64,000 bases of DNA, taken from assembly GCF_029210375.1 (NCBI RefSeq), contig NZ_JARGER010000037.1:1-64000 (forward strand), in the 5' to 3' direction. Each line of letters opens with the position of its first letter. The first letter of the stretch is position 1. The translations under genes were made by a program, and so were the position numbers. This DNA comes from Nocardioides sp. YIM 152315. GTDB taxonomy: Bacteria; Actinomycetota; Actinomycetes; Propionibacteriales; Nocardioidaceae. Positions 1 to 9,239 of this stretch are shown piece after piece. The notes beneath the pieces were generated by a model. That model did not search any database. It had not been told where the DNA came from and was given only the letters and a program-made list of their open reading frames with translations.

Positions 1-20
1 ACGTACCCGACCACCCCTGC

Positions 21-96
21 GGTGGTTTCGAGACAGGCGCCAGGGCGCCTTCCTCAACCACCGACGCCAGAGCTGGCGCGCCTTCCTCGACCACCG
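21..96. repeat. Dispersed palindromic repeat, copy 1
   Basis: A 43-bp unit starts GGTGGTTTCGAGACAGGCGC and ends TTCCTCAACCACCGA. A partial second unit (GCGCGCCTTCCTCGACCACC) follows at about 76-95. GGTGG/CCACC ends and the GGCGC/GCGCC core give hairpin potential. A nearly identical 43-bp unit occurs at 15683-15725 inside a coding sequence. It lies just upstream of the first ABC gene and I see no gene in it. Confidence 0.75.
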
Positions 97-139
97 TGAC
101 CCCGACCAACCTGCCCATGACACGGCTAGGTTGGCTCAC

Positions 140-1072
140 GTGGGCGTGATCGAGACCGCGGGCCTGACGAAGGAGTACCCGGGTGTCACCGCGCTCGACG
201 GGCTCGACGTCACCGTGGGCGAGGGTGTCACCGGGCTCGTCGGGGCGAATGGTGCGGGCAAGTCCACGCTGATCAAGATCCTGCTCGGCCTGGTGCCGGC
301 GACCAGCGGGACAGCGACCGTGCTCGACCACGACGTGGCGGGCGAGGGCGGCCGGATCCGCGGCCTCGTCGGCTACATGCCGGAGCACGACTGCCTGCCC
401 GCGGACGTGTCGGCGAGCGACCTGGTCGTGCACCTGGGCCAGATGTCCGGGCTGCCGTACGCCGCGGCGCGGGAGCGGACCTCCGACGTGCTGCGCCACG
501 TCGGGCTCGCGGAGGAGCGCTACCGCCCGATCGGCGGCTACTCGACCGGCATGAAGCAGCGCGCGAAGCTCGCCCAGGCGCTGGTGCACGACCCGCGGCT
601 GGTGCTGCTCGACGAGCCGACGAACGGCCTCGACCCCTCCTCGCGCGACGACATGCTCGCGCTGGTGCGCCGGATCGGGACCGAGTTCGGGATCGCGGTG
701 CTGGTGACCTCCCACCTGCTCGGCGAGCTGGAGCGGATCAGCGACCACGTCGTCGTCCTCGACGGCGGTCGCCTGCTGCAGTCGTCGGCGACCACGGAGT
801 TCCTGCACGCGACCGGGAGCCTGCTGGTCGAGGTGCAGGGGCGCCACGACGCCGACCGGGTCCTGGGCCAGGCGCTCGTCGACGCGGGCCTGGCCGCGCG
901 ACCGGCGGACGGGACCCTCATCGAGGTCGACATCCGCGACGAGCGGACCGCCGACGTCGTCCGCGACCTCACCGTCGACCTCGGTCTCGGGCTGGTGCGC
1001 CTCCAGGAGCGCCACCACCGGATCGAGGACGTCTTCCGCGAAGGGGGTGCCGGCCGTGTCCAACCCAGCTGA
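140..1072 (+). CDS. ABC transporter ATP-binding protein (exporter type)
   Basis: This is the cytoplasmic ATPase of an ABC-2-type exporter, about 310 residues. Walker A GANGAGKST lies near residue 35, signature YSTGMKQR near 135 and Walker B LVLLDEP near 155, followed by a C-terminal extension typical of drug or antibiotic exporter ATPases. TTG 131, GTG 140 and GTG 146 are all in frame. I prefer 140: TAGGTT at 127-132 could be a -10 box for a leaderless transcript, and no clear ribosome site is visible. It overlaps the downstream permease and heads a four-gene operon of two ATPase-permease pairs. The substrate is unknown. Confidence 0.88.
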   Translation: MGVIETAGLTKEYPGVTALDGLDVTVGEGVTGLVGANGAGKSTLIKILLGLVPATSGTATVLDHDVAGEGGRIRGLVGYMPEHDCLPADVSASDLVVHLGQMSGLPYAAARERTSDVLRHVGLAEERYRPIGGYSTGMKQRAKLAQALVHDPRLVLLDEPTNGLDPSSRDDMLALVRRIGTEFGIAVLVTSHLLGELERISDHVVVLDGGRLLQSSATTEFLHATGSLLVEVQGRHDADRVLGQALVDAGLAARPADGTLIEVDIRDERTADVVRDLTVDLGLGLVRLQERHHRIEDVFREGGAGRVQPS

Positions 1073-1967
1073 GCACCGCGCGAGCCCCACGGGCGTCATC
1101 CACGACCTCGGCTACCGGCCGTACGCCGGGACCCGCCTCGGGGAGGGCTCGGTCGCCCGGTCGTTCTTCCTGACCGGGCTGCGCAACACCTACGGGCTCG
1201 GGCGGTCGGCGCGCTCGAAGGTGTTGCCGATGGGTCTGCTCGGACTGATGCTGCTGCCCGCGCTGATCCTCGTCGGCGTGCTGGTGCAGGCCCGAGACCT
1301 GCTCGGGCTGGACGAGCAGATCGTCGCGTACTCGACCTATCCGCTGACCACCCAGGTGCTGATCTCGGTCTTCGTGGCGGCGCAGGCCCCGGCGCTGGTC
1401 TCCCGGGACCTGCGGTTCAGCACGATCACGCTCTACCTCGCCCGGCCGATGCGGCGGTCGGTCTACGTGCTGGTCCGGCTCGCGTCGTTGACGGTGGCGA
1501 CGCTCGTCCTCGTCGCCGCTCCGCTGCTGCTGATGTACGTCGGCGGGCTGCTCGCCGACCTCCCGGTCGGCCGTGAGACCGGGCGCATCCTCGGTGCCCT
1601 CGTCGGCGCGGTGCTGCTCTCGGCCTGTCTCGCCGGCCCCGCGGCGGTGGTGGCGGCGCTCACGATCCGGCGCGGCCTGGCGGTGGCCGCGATCATCGTC
1701 GTGCTGCTGGTCAGCTACACGGTCGTCGCCACGATCCAGGGCATCTCCGAGGAGTCCGGGAACGACGCGGTCGGCGAGGTGGCCGGCCTGTTCTCGCCGT
1801 ACACCCTCGTCAACGGCGTGCAGGTCTTCCTCTTCGACTCCCCCGTGGCGACCCCGACGCCGCCGACCAGCGACGCCATGGGCGTCGCCTACCTGGCCGT
1901 CACCGTGCTGACCGTGCTCGGGTCCGTCGCGATCCTGATGGCCCGCTACCGCAGGATCAGGTCATGA
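1056..1967 (+). CDS. ABC transporter permease, ABC-2 type
   Basis: This is an integral membrane partner of the preceding ATPase, 303 residues with about six hydrophobic segments after a polar N-terminus. A GTG at 1047 is possible, but GTG 1056 has AAGGGGG at 1041-1047 placed 8 bases upstream, so I choose 1056. It overlaps the ATPase stop by 17 bases, which suggests translational coupling. The segment containing SRDLRFSTITLYLARP is typical of permeases that rearrange with their ATPase at the coupling helix. The substrate is unknown. Confidence 0.83.
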   Translation: MSNPAEHRASPTGVIHDLGYRPYAGTRLGEGSVARSFFLTGLRNTYGLGRSARSKVLPMGLLGLMLLPALILVGVLVQARDLLGLDEQIVAYSTYPLTTQVLISVFVAAQAPALVSRDLRFSTITLYLARPMRRSVYVLVRLASLTVATLVLVAAPLLLMYVGGLLADLPVGRETGRILGALVGAVLLSACLAGPAAVVAALTIRRGLAVAAIIVVLLVSYTVVATIQGISEESGNDAVGEVAGLFSPYTLVNGVQVFLFDSPVATPTPPTSDAMGVAYLAVTVLTVLGSVAILMARYRRIRS

Positions 1968-2016
1968 TCACCCCACGAAGATGCTCGCTTCGCTCCCATC
2001 TCCGCGGGGACCCCGG

Positions 2017-2931
2017 ATGACGGAGATCCGGATCGACCACGTGTCGCGCTGGTTCCGCAACGTCGTCGCCGTCAACGACGTGACGATGACGATCGGCCCG
2101 GGCGTCACCGGCCTGCTCGGCCCCAACGGGGCCGGCAAGTCGACGCTGATCGCGCTGATGTCGGGCTTCCTCGCGCCCTCCGCCGGCAGCGTCACCCTCG
2201 ACGACGAGCCGCTGTGGCGCAACGCGCGCGTCTACCGCCGCATCGGCCTGGTCCCCGAGCGCGAGGCGCTCTTCGACTACCTGACCGGGCGGCAGTTCGT
2301 CGTCGCGAACGCCGAGCTGCACGGGCTCGCCGACCCGGGCGCCGCGGCGCAGCGGGCGATCGCCTTGATCGAGATGACCGACGCGCAGGATCGCCGCATC
2401 GCGACGTACTCCAAGGGCATGCGGCAGCGGATCAAGATGGCGTCGGCGCTCGTGCACGAACCGGCCGTGCTGCTGCTGGACGAGCCGTTCAACGGGATGG
2501 ACCCTCGCCAGCGGATCCACCTGATGGAGCTGCTGCGCAGCATGGGCGCCGAGGGGCGCACGGTGCTCTTCAGCTCGCACATCCTCGAGGAGGTCGAGCA
2601 GGTCGCCCGGCAGATCGAGGTAGTCGTGGCCGGGCGCCATGCCGCGTCGGGCGACTTCGGCGCGATCCGGCGGCTGATGACCGACCGGCCCAACCGGTTC
2701 GTGCTGCGCACGTCGGACGACCGGCTGCTGGCGTCGGTGCTGCTGGCCGACGAGTCCGTGCGCGGCGCACGGTTGCGCTCGGACGGCGGGATCGAGCTCG
2801 AGGCGTCGGACTTCGGCCGCTTCAGCACCGTGCTGCCGCGGGTCGCCCGCGAGCGCGGCGTACGACTCCACGAGGTCACTCCGACCGACGAGTCGCTCGA
2901 GAGCGTCTTCTCCTACCTGGTGGCCCCGTGA
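2017..2931 (+). CDS. ABC transporter ATP-binding protein (second pair)
   Basis: This is the second exporter-type ATPase of the operon, 304 residues. Walker [10 protein letters not shown] is at residues 35-43, signature YSKGMRQR is in mid-protein, and Walker B is LLLDEP followed by FNGMDPRQ. ATG 1981 is in frame upstream, but ATG 2017 is preceded by GGGGA and begins directly with the domain's first strand, so I prefer it. Its stop overlaps the next gene's GTG start. It is distinct from the first ATPase, so the operon probably builds two exporters or one heterodimeric ATPase complex. Confidence 0.87.
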   Translation: MTEIRIDHVSRWFRNVVAVNDVTMTIGPGVTGLLGPNGAGKSTLIALMSGFLAPSAGSVTLDDEPLWRNARVYRRIGLVPEREALFDYLTGRQFVVANAELHGLADPGAAAQRAIALIEMTDAQDRRIATYSKGMRQRIKMASALVHEPAVLLLDEPFNGMDPRQRIHLMELLRSMGAEGRTVLFSSHILEEVEQVARQIEVVVAGRHAASGDFGAIRRLMTDRPNRFVLRTSDDRLLASVLLADESVRGARLRSDGGIELEASDFGRFSTVLPRVARERGVRLHEVTPTDESLESVFSYLVAP

Positions 2932-3656
2932 CGTCCCGGGCGATCTCGCCGACGACCGTCCGGCTGGGGGTGCGCAGCATCTTCGGGCAGTGGCGAGGCG
3001 TGCTGCTCTTCGTGCTGCCGCTGGTCCTGGTCGGCCTGGCGGTCCTGGTGCGCGCCCTCGTCGGCGAGGACGAGAGCGCCGCGGAGCAGACCCTCTACCG
3101 GCTCGGGCTGGCCGTGATCGTCCCGCTGGTCGCGCTCCTCGCGACCTCCGGGCTCCTCGCCCCCGAGATCGACGACGGCTCGATCTCCTACCTGCTGGCC
3201 AAGCCGATCTCTCGGCACACGATCATCACCAGCAAGCTCGTCGTCGCGTTAACGTGCGTGCTCGCCTTCGGCGCCGTGCCGATGCTCGTCGCCGGGCTGA
3301 TCGTGCGGTCGGGCGCCCCGTCGACGGCGGTGGGGTTCGCCGTCGGGGCGGCGGTCGGAGGCGCGGCGTACTGCGCCCTCTTCGCGCTGCTGTCGGTGCT
3401 CACGCGGCACGCGGTCGTGGTCGGGCTGGTCTACCTGCTGATCTGGGAGGGGCTGCTCGGCGGCCTGCTCGACGGGGTGCGCTGGCTGAGCGTGACCCGC
3501 TGGTCGGGCGAGCTCGTCGACGAGATCGCGGACCTGTCGCTCGTCGAGGGCCTCTCGCTGTCGTACGCCGTGGCCGCGGCGGCCGTGGTCGTGGTGGGCG
3601 GCACCTGGCTGAGCGGGCGCCGGCTGCGGGCCTTCAACCTCACGGGCGACGAGTAG
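2928..3656 (+). CDS. ABC transporter permease (second pair)
   Basis: This 242-residue membrane protein has about six hydrophobic segments and is the partner of the ATPase that ends at 2931. The GTG start overlaps the ATPase TGA (GTGA), so translation is coupled. The motif EIDDGSISYLLAKPISR matches the loop that in ABC-2 permeases contacts the ATPase. Its last 226 bases are also read in the opposite direction as the tail of the glycosyltransferase gene. Confidence 0.82.
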   Translation: MTSRAISPTTVRLGVRSIFGQWRGVLLFVLPLVLVGLAVLVRALVGEDESAAEQTLYRLGLAVIVPLVALLATSGLLAPEIDDGSISYLLAKPISRHTIITSKLVVALTCVLAFGAVPMLVAGLIVRSGAPSTAVGFAVGAAVGGAAYCALFALLSVLTRHAVVVGLVYLLIWEGLLGGLLDGVRWLSVTRWSGELVDEIADLSLVEGLSLSYAVAAAAVVVVGGTWLSGRRLRAFNLTGDE

Positions 3657-4747
3657 GCGGCCCACGCGCAGACGACCAGCGCCGCGATCACGTAGGCGTT
3701 GCCGACGACGTGGTCGTGCCAGCGCCAGTCGTACTCCCGCCCCTCGCCCCACCCCGGCCAGAGCATCGGGCGCGCCACGAACACGGTGACCCAGGCCGCC
3801 GCCGCCCACCGGCTGCGCTCCCGGAGGACCAGCGCCACCGGCACCGCCCAGACCCAGTGGTGCGACCAGGAGACCGGCGAGGCGAGCAGCATCGCCAGCG
3901 CCGCCAGGCAGGCTCCGAGAGCGCGGTCGCGGCGCCACCACCGGGCTGCGACGCCCAGCACCACGAGGGCGAGCGGCCCGGCCACCGCCAGCCAGACGAC
4001 GGTCGACGGCGGTCCGTCGAGGAGTCGCGTGAGTGCGCCGTCGACGGACTGGTTGTGCGCCAGCGCCGGCGGTCCGACCCGCTCCGGGTCGAGCAGGCCG
4101 TGCGTCCAGTACGTCGCCGCCGGGCCCGGCATCACCAGCAATCCGGCCGCGACCGTGACCGCGAACGCAGCGACCGCCCGGGCAGCGGCCGCGCGCCGGC
4201 CGAGCAGGACCAGCAGCACGACGAAGACGAGCGGGGTCAGCTTCACGCCGGCCGCGAGGCCGACCAGCACCCCGGACCAGCGACGCTCGGGGCGCAGCAC
4301 GTCCACCAGCACGGCCGCCATCAGCAGCAGGTTGAGCTGGCCGAAGGCGGCGTTCTGCCAGACCGGCTCCATCGCGATCGCGACCAGGCACACCACGACG
4401 ACCGGCCACGCGCCGGCCGACCGACCCTGCACCCGGCGTACCGCGACGACGGCCCCGGCGAGTGCGGCCGCCGACGCCCCGGTCAGCAGGGCGGCCGCGC
4501 ACCAGGTGGGCAGCACGCCCAGCGGCACCATGAGCACGGCGGCGAACGGCGGATACGTGAACGGCAGGTCCATGACCGGGTCGCGGGTGCCGTACACCGG
4601 CAGCCCGTCGAGCACGGACCGCCCGGCGTGCTGGTAGACGAAGAGGTCGGTGAGTCCACCGCGAGTCGCGCCCCAGACGGCCGCCGCACCGACGAGGACC
4701 AGCATCGCGACCGGTGCGGATCGAGCCAGGGCGAGCGATCGACCCAT
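3431..4747 (-). CDS. GT87-like membrane glycosyltransferase with antisense-derived tail
   Basis: This polytopic membrane protein of 438 residues is related to the DUF2029/GT87 polyprenyl-phosphate-mannose-dependent alpha-mannosyltransferases (PimE-like). The N-terminal transmembrane segment is followed by a conserved loop with YQHAGRSVLDGLPVYG and PFTYPPFAAVLMVPLG. Many further membrane segments follow. The family-like part ends near residue 363 (VVCAWAAYS). The remaining 75 residues are polar, rich in Ser, Arg, Pro and Thr, and lie entirely antisense to the convergent permease gene. The ancestral stop may have been lost. Acceptor and sugar are unknown. Confidence 0.75.
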   Translation of the reverse strand: MGRSLALARSAPVAMLVLVGAAAVWGATRGGLTDLFVYQHAGRSVLDGLPVYGTRDPVMDLPFTYPPFAAVLMVPLGVLPTWCAAALLTGASAAALAGAVVAVRRVQGRSAGAWPVVVVCLVAIAMEPVWQNAAFGQLNLLLMAAVLVDVLRPERRWSGVLVGLAAGVKLTPLVFVVLLVLLGRRAAAARAVAAFAVTVAAGLLVMPGPAATYWTHGLLDPERVGPPALAHNQSVDGALTRLLDGPPSTVVWLAVAGPLALVVLGVAARWWRRDRALGACLAALAMLLASPVSWSHHWVWAVPVALVLRERSRWAAAAWVTVFVARPMLWPGWGEGREYDWRWHDHVVGNAYVIAALVVCAWAAYSSPVRLKARSRRPLSQVPPTTTTAAAATAYDSERPSTSDRSAISSTSSPDQRVTLSQRTPSSRPPSSPSQISR

Positions 4748-4886
4748 GCGCCCACGCTAGCGGTCATGTCGCGACACGGCAGCCGGGAGCTCGGCTCGGT
4801 CGTACCGCACATCGAGTACGTCGCCCGGCGCTGTCGCCCGCTGCCCCGTCCCCTCGGGCATGGTGGAGGGCTTGGAGGAGGGTGCC

Positions 4887-7800
4887 GTGGCCCGACTGCT
4901 CCGCGCGCTGGGCGCGTTCTGCGCCAGGCACAGCCTGCCCGTGATCGCGGTCTGGGTCCTCCTCGTCGTCGGCGTGGGGGCGGCGATCGCCGGCCTGGGC
5001 GCGCAGACGAACAATGACCTCTCGCTGCCCGGCACCGACAGCCAGGCGGCCAAGGACCTCCTCGAGGAGCGCTTCGCGCCGCAGCAGAACGGCGTCAACC
5101 CGATCGTCTTCGACGTGTCGGCCGGCAAGCTCAGCGACGACGGGCTCAAGCAGGCGGTCAACGAGTCGGTCCAGGCGATGCGCCAGGAGCCGCACGTCCA
5201 CAGCGTGACGAGCCCGTTGAGCAGTGCCGGTCGCAGCGCGGGGCTGGTGGCCGACGACGAGCAGACGGCGTTCGCGCCGGTGCTGCTCGACATCGGCTCC
5301 GGCGACCTGACGCCGGAGATCGCGCAGCGCGTCGTCGACGCCACGCAGCCCGCCCAGGACGCCGGCGTGACCGTCGAGGCGGCGGGGTCGATCGGCTCGA
5401 CGCTGTCGACCGACGACTCCGAGACCAGCGAGGTGGTGGGCATCGTCGCGGCGATGATCATCTTGACCTTCGTCCTCGGCAGCCTGGTCGCGATGGGACT
5501 GCCGATCATCACGGCCGTGGTCGGCCTGGGCGTCGCGCTCTCGGTCGTCGGTCTGCTCGGCCACGCGCTCGCGATCCCGTCGAGCGGGCCCACCCTGGCC
5601 ACGATGATCGGCCTCGGCGTCGGCATCGACTACGCGCTCTTCCTCATCACCCGCCACCAGGACCAGCTGCGGGAGGGCCGGTCGGTGGCCGACTCGGTGG
5701 CCGAGGCCGTGGCGACGTCGGGCAGCGCCATCGTCTTCGCCGGCTGCACGGTGGTCATCGCGCTGCTCGCGCTGGGCGTGGCGGGCATCCCGCTGGTCAG
5801 CACGCTCGGCCTGGCGTCGGCGATCGCCGTCGTCGCCGCGGTGCTCGTCGCGATCACGCTGCTGCCGGCGTTCCTGGGCCTGCTCGGGCACCGCATCGGC
5901 TGGCTGTCGCTGCCGGCATTCCTGCGCCCGCGACGCGAGCACGGCACCGGCCTGTGGGCGCGCTGGTCGGGCGTCGTACGCCGCCACCCGGTCGTCGTGT
6001 CCGTGGTCTCCCTCGCCGCACTGGCGCCGCTCATCGTCCCGGTCCTCTCGCTCGAGCTCGGGCAGGAGGACGTCGGCGCGACCTCGCCCACGACGACCGA
6101 GCGCCGGGCCTACGACCTGATCACGGACGGGTTCGGGGTCGGCTACAACGGACCACTCCAGATCGCCTCGGCGTTCGACCCGGTCGCGGCACCGAGCGAG
6201 GAGTACACGAAGAAGTACGACCGGGCGCGGTCACTGCAGCAGGACCTGGAGCAGAAGCAGAAGCAGCTTCCCCGGCAGCAGCAACAGCTGGAGGCCCGGA
6301 AGCAGCAGCTCGACGCGCAGCAGTCGCGCCTCGAGTCGCAGCAGGCCGCGCTCGAGCGACAGGCCGCGCAGCTCCAGCGGGAGCAGGCCGAGCTCGAGCA
6401 GCAGGCCGCTGCCCTCCGGGCGCAGCAGCAGCGGCTCGAGGGGCGGCGGGCCCGCCTGCAGGCGCAACGGTCGGTGCTGCAGCGGGAGGCCAGGGAGCTG
6501 GCCGACCGGATCCGGCCTCTGGCGCGGGAGCTGGCCCGGCTCGCCGTGCGCGAGCGCGTGCTCGAGCGCCGCATCGACCGCGCCCGGGGGCGCCCCGACC
6601 GGGTCGACCGGCTGCGCGAGCGCCTGGCCGACGTCCGGGCGCGGCAGGCCGTGGTCCGTGACCGGCTCGCGCCGCTGACCGCGCGCGCCCGCGTGCTGGC
6701 CGAGCGGGCGCGACGGCTGGCCGGTCAGGCGGCCGCACTCGCCCGCCAGGCGGATGCGCTGCGCAGCCGAGCCGACCAGCTGCAGCAGCAGAAGGCGTCC
6801 CTGCAGCGGCAGGCGGCCTCCCTCCAGCGCGACGGCGACCGGCTCCGGCAGGAGGCCGACCAGCTGCGGCGGCAGGGCGACGAGCTGCAGCAGCGGGCCG
6901 ACGACCTGAAGGCCGAGCAGCAGCAGGCCGAGCAGGAGAAGAAGCAGGCCGAGCAGCTCGAGCAGCAGCTCACGGACATGATGACCCAGGCCGGCGGCGA
7001 CGAGCGCGGCACCGACCCGCGCGTCGTGGCGCTGCAGCGCAGCCTCGCCGCCACCTCGGGCGTGATCGCCCTGACGCCGCCGCAGATCAACGGCGCGGGT
7101 GACGTCGTGCTGCTCTCGGCCGTGCCGTCGACCTCACCGGCGTCCGACGACACCGCCGACCTGGTCGGCGTCGTCCGCGACGACGTACTGCCCGCGACCG
7201 ACGAGGGCTCGGGCGTCACCTCCCACGTGGGCGGCTACACGGCGTCGTACGTCGACCTCGCCTCGCTGATCTCGGCCCGGCTGCTGCTCGTCATCGGCAC
7301 GGTCATCCTGCTCGGCTTCCTGCTGCTGATGGTGGCGTTCCGGTCACTGCTGATCCCCCTCCAGGCCGCGCTCACCAACCTGCTCTCGGCCGGCGCGGCG
7401 TTCGGGGTGCTGACCGCGGCGTTCCAGTGGGGCTGGGGCATCTCGCTGCTGGGCATCGACACCGCCGACAGCAGCGTGCCGATCGCCAGCTACGTCCCGC
7501 TGATGATGTTCGCCGGCCTCTTCGGGCTGTCCATGGACTACGAGGTGTTCCTGGTCAGCCACGTCCAGCAGCACCACCACGCCGGCGAGGAGGCGCGGCG
7601 CGCGGTGCGCGCGGCGCTGACGTCGAGCGCCCGGATCACCACGGCGGCGGCCCTGATCATGGCATCCGTCTTCGCGAGCTTCATCCTGAACGACGACCCG
7701 ACGATCAAGCAGTTCGGCGTGGGACTCTCGGTCGCCGTGCTGCTCGCCGGGATGCTCGTCGTCACGCTCGCACCGGCCGTGCTCGTGCTCATCGGCGAGG

Positions 7801-7946
7801 CCGCCTGGTGGCTGCCGCGGTGGCTCGACCGCCTGCTGCCGCACGTGTCGATCGAGGGCGAGACCGGGCCGCCCGCCGGCGCCGTGCCGCCGCCCGATCG
7901 TGGTGCTCGCTCCGGCAGCGGCACCCGCCGGAAGGTCGGCCGGTAG
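4887..7946 (+). CDS. MMPL/RND-family transporter with long coiled-coil insert
   Basis: This is a cytoplasmic-membrane exporter of the MMPL family, 1019 residues from GTG 4887. GGAGGAGG at 4875-4882 precedes that start; ATG 4860 is the in-frame alternative. The first half has one N-terminal membrane helix, an extracellular domain, then a helix bundle with GLGVGIDYALF. The second half has the equivalent FGLSMDYEVFLVSH motif and closing helices. Between the halves, about residues 438-696 (nt 6200-6980) form an uninterrupted Gln/Glu/Arg/Leu-rich coiled coil with heptad-like units such as RQAAQLQREQAELEQQ. Topology puts this outside the membrane. Homologues usually have a compact globular domain there. 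The substrate, a lipid or drug, is unknown. Confidence 0.88.
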   Translation: MARLLRALGAFCARHSLPVIAVWVLLVVGVGAAIAGLGAQTNNDLSLPGTDSQAAKDLLEERFAPQQNGVNPIVFDVSAGKLSDDGLKQAVNESVQAMRQEPHVHSVTSPLSSAGRSAGLVADDEQTAFAPVLLDIGSGDLTPEIAQRVVDATQPAQDAGVTVEAAGSIGSTLSTDDSETSEVVGIVAAMIILTFVLGSLVAMGLPIITAVVGLGVALSVVGLLGHALAIPSSGPTLATMIGLGVGIDYALFLITRHQDQLREGRSVADSVAEAVATSGSAIVFAGCTVVIALLALGVAGIPLVSTLGLASAIAVVAAVLVAITLLPAFLGLLGHRIGWLSLPAFLRPRREHGTGLWARWSGVVRRHPVVVSVVSLAALAPLIVPVLSLELGQEDVGATSPTTTERRAYDLITDGFGVGYNGPLQIASAFDPVAAPSEEYTKKYDRARSLQQDLEQKQKQLPRQQQQLEARKQQLDAQQSRLESQQAALERQAAQLQREQAELEQQAAALRAQQQRLEGRRARLQAQRSVLQREARELADRIRPLARELARLAVRERVLERRIDRARGRPDRVDRLRERLADVRARQAVVRDRLAPLTARARVLAERARRLAGQAAALARQADALRSRADQLQQQKASLQRQAASLQRDGDRLRQEADQLRRQGDELQQRADDLKAEQQQAEQEKKQAEQLEQQLTDMMTQAGGDERGTDPRVVALQRSLAATSGVIALTPPQINGAGDVVLLSAVPSTSPASDDTADLVGVVRDDVLPATDEGSGVTSHVGGYTASYVDLASLISARLLLVIGTVILLGFLLLMVAFRSLLIPLQAALTNLLSAGAAFGVLTAAFQWGWGISLLGIDTADSSVPIASYVPLMMFAGLFGLSMDYEVFLVSHVQQHHHAGEEARRAVRAALTSSARITTAAALIMASVFASFILNDDPTIKQFGVGLSVAVLLAGMLVVTLAPAVLVLIGEAAWWLPRWLDRLLPHVSIEGETGPPAGAVPPPDRGARSGSGTRRKVGR

Positions 7947-7970
7947 CGGCCGGGTCGGTGAGGGCCCGCC

Positions 7971-8369
7971 CTACAGGTGGTCGGGCACGATGAGCGCGTC
8001 GGGATCCTGGCGCGGCGGGACGTGCGCGAGCGCTACCTGCACCAGCGCGACCCGGGCCTTGACCAGCACCACGCGACGGATCCGGCCGCCCTCGTCGCCG
8101 AGCCGATCCTCGACCGCGGCCGCGACCTGCTCCTCGGTGAAGGTCGGGCGGGTGCCGGGCGCGACCTCGACGTCCGGGAGCGCCACGAGCACCGGCAGGA
8201 TCTGGTCGCCCAGCCCGTCGAGCAGCTGGAAGCGCTGGAACCGCCCGAGCGCCTCCCAGGCCTCGTCGGCGGTGCGGCGCCCCTTGCGCACGTCCTTGTC
8301 CTGCGCGGCGAGCACACCCTTGGCGGCCCCCGTCAGCGCCGCCGTCAGCTCGTGCTCGGTGAATCGCAT
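7971..8369 (-). CDS. Conserved hypothetical protein, 132 aa
   Basis: This small soluble protein is acidic to neutral with no signal peptide or membrane segment. It begins MRFTEHELTAALTGAAKGVL, predicted mostly helical, and contains a run (ADEAWEALGRFQRFQLLDGL) that looks like a structured alpha-helical domain. Codon third positions are strongly GC and the opposite strand lacks family features, so it reads as a real gene. It faces the MMPL gene tail to tail and lies 60 bases beyond the end of the uptake operon, in the same direction. I do not recognise the family. Confidence 0.6.
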   Translation of the reverse strand: MRFTEHELTAALTGAAKGVLAAQDKDVRKGRRTADEAWEALGRFQRFQLLDGLGDQILPVLVALPDVEVAPGTRPTFTEEQVAAAVEDRLGDEGGRIRRVVLVKARVALVQVALAHVPPRQDPDALIVPDHL

Positions 8370-8429
8370 GGGTCCATCATGGCGGTGGGCGTCGGACCAC
8401 CACCGGACGGCGGTGTCTCCGGCTCGGTC

Positions 8430-9239
8430 TCAGCCCACCGAAACGGTGCTGTTCCCACCGCCGGGTGGCCGGGTGACCGGGACGTCGGGGACGACCTCGA
8501 CGTCGACGGCGGCGACGGTGCCGCCGAAGTACATCTGGGCGAGGTGCGGGTCGGCGAGGATCGAGGCGGCGTCGCGCTGGGTGACGACCTTGCCGGACTC
8601 CATCACGATGCCGTCGGTGGCCATCTTCATGCCGAAGCGCACGTTCTGCTCGACGATGAGGATCGTCTTGCCGCTGTCGCGCAGCACCATCACCGAGTCG
8701 TAGAGCGTCTGCAGGGCCTTCGGGTCCAGGCCGAGCGACGGCTCGTCGAGCAGCAGGAGCACCGGGTCGAGCATCAGCGACCGCGCGAACTCCACCATCC
8801 GTCGCTGGCCACCCGAGAGGTTGCCGGCGTTGTCGTTGCAGCGGTCGGCGACGATCGGGAAGAGCTCGGCCACCTGGTCGTAGCGCTCCTTCACCAGCGC
8901 CTTCCTGCGCCGGATGATGTACGCCCCCAGCATGACGTTCTCGCGCACCGACATGGTCGGGAACAGGGCGTTGCTCTGCGGCACCTGCGAGATGCCGCGC
9001 TCGAGGATCTCGGCCGCGGACCCCTTGTGGATCGCCTCGCCCTGGAGGTGCACCTCGCCGAGCCGCGGGGTGAGCAGGCCGCTGACCGTCTTGAGCACCG
9101 TCGACTTGCCGGCGCCGTTCGGCCCGACGATGCAGGCCACCGAGCCCTGCGGGACGTCGATGTCGACGCCCTGGAGCACGTCGCCGCCGCCGTACCCGGC
9201 CACGACGCCCTGCATGGTCAGCATCGGCTGGTCGGTCAT
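8430..9239 (-). CDS. livF: Branched-chain amino acid-type ABC transporter ATPase (LivF-like)
   Basis: This is the cytoplasmic ATPase of a HAAT-family importer, 269 residues. Walker [10 protein letters not shown] is at 39-47, followed by the LivF-typical [26 protein letters not shown] stretch, signature LSGGQRR near 142, and Walker B LLLLDEP. A short extension after residue 245 ([10 protein letters not shown]) is unusual. Its ATG overlaps the TGA of the upstream fusion gene (ATGA). It is the last gene of the four-gene uptake operon. The transported compound is probably the pathway substrate of this island, not necessarily an amino acid. Confidence 0.92.
   Translation of the reverse strand: MTDQPMLTMQGVVAGYGGGDVLQGVDIDVPQGSVACIVGPNGAGKSTVLKTVSGLLTPRLGEVHLQGEAIHKGSAAEILERGISQVPQSNALFPTMSVRENVMLGAYIIRRRKALVKERYDQVAELFPIVADRCNDNAGNLSGGQRRMVEFARSLMLDPVLLLLDEPSLGLDPKALQTLYDSVMVLRDSGKTILIVEQNVRFGMKMATDGIVMESGKVVTQRDAASILADPHLAQMYFGGTVAAVDVEVVPDVPVTRPPGGGNSTVSVG

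Noticed and set aside
2990..5017. 675-codon plus-strand frame over the permease and GT87 gene
   Set aside because: It has the wrong frame for the permease and is Arg/Gly/Ala rich. It is a shadow frame.
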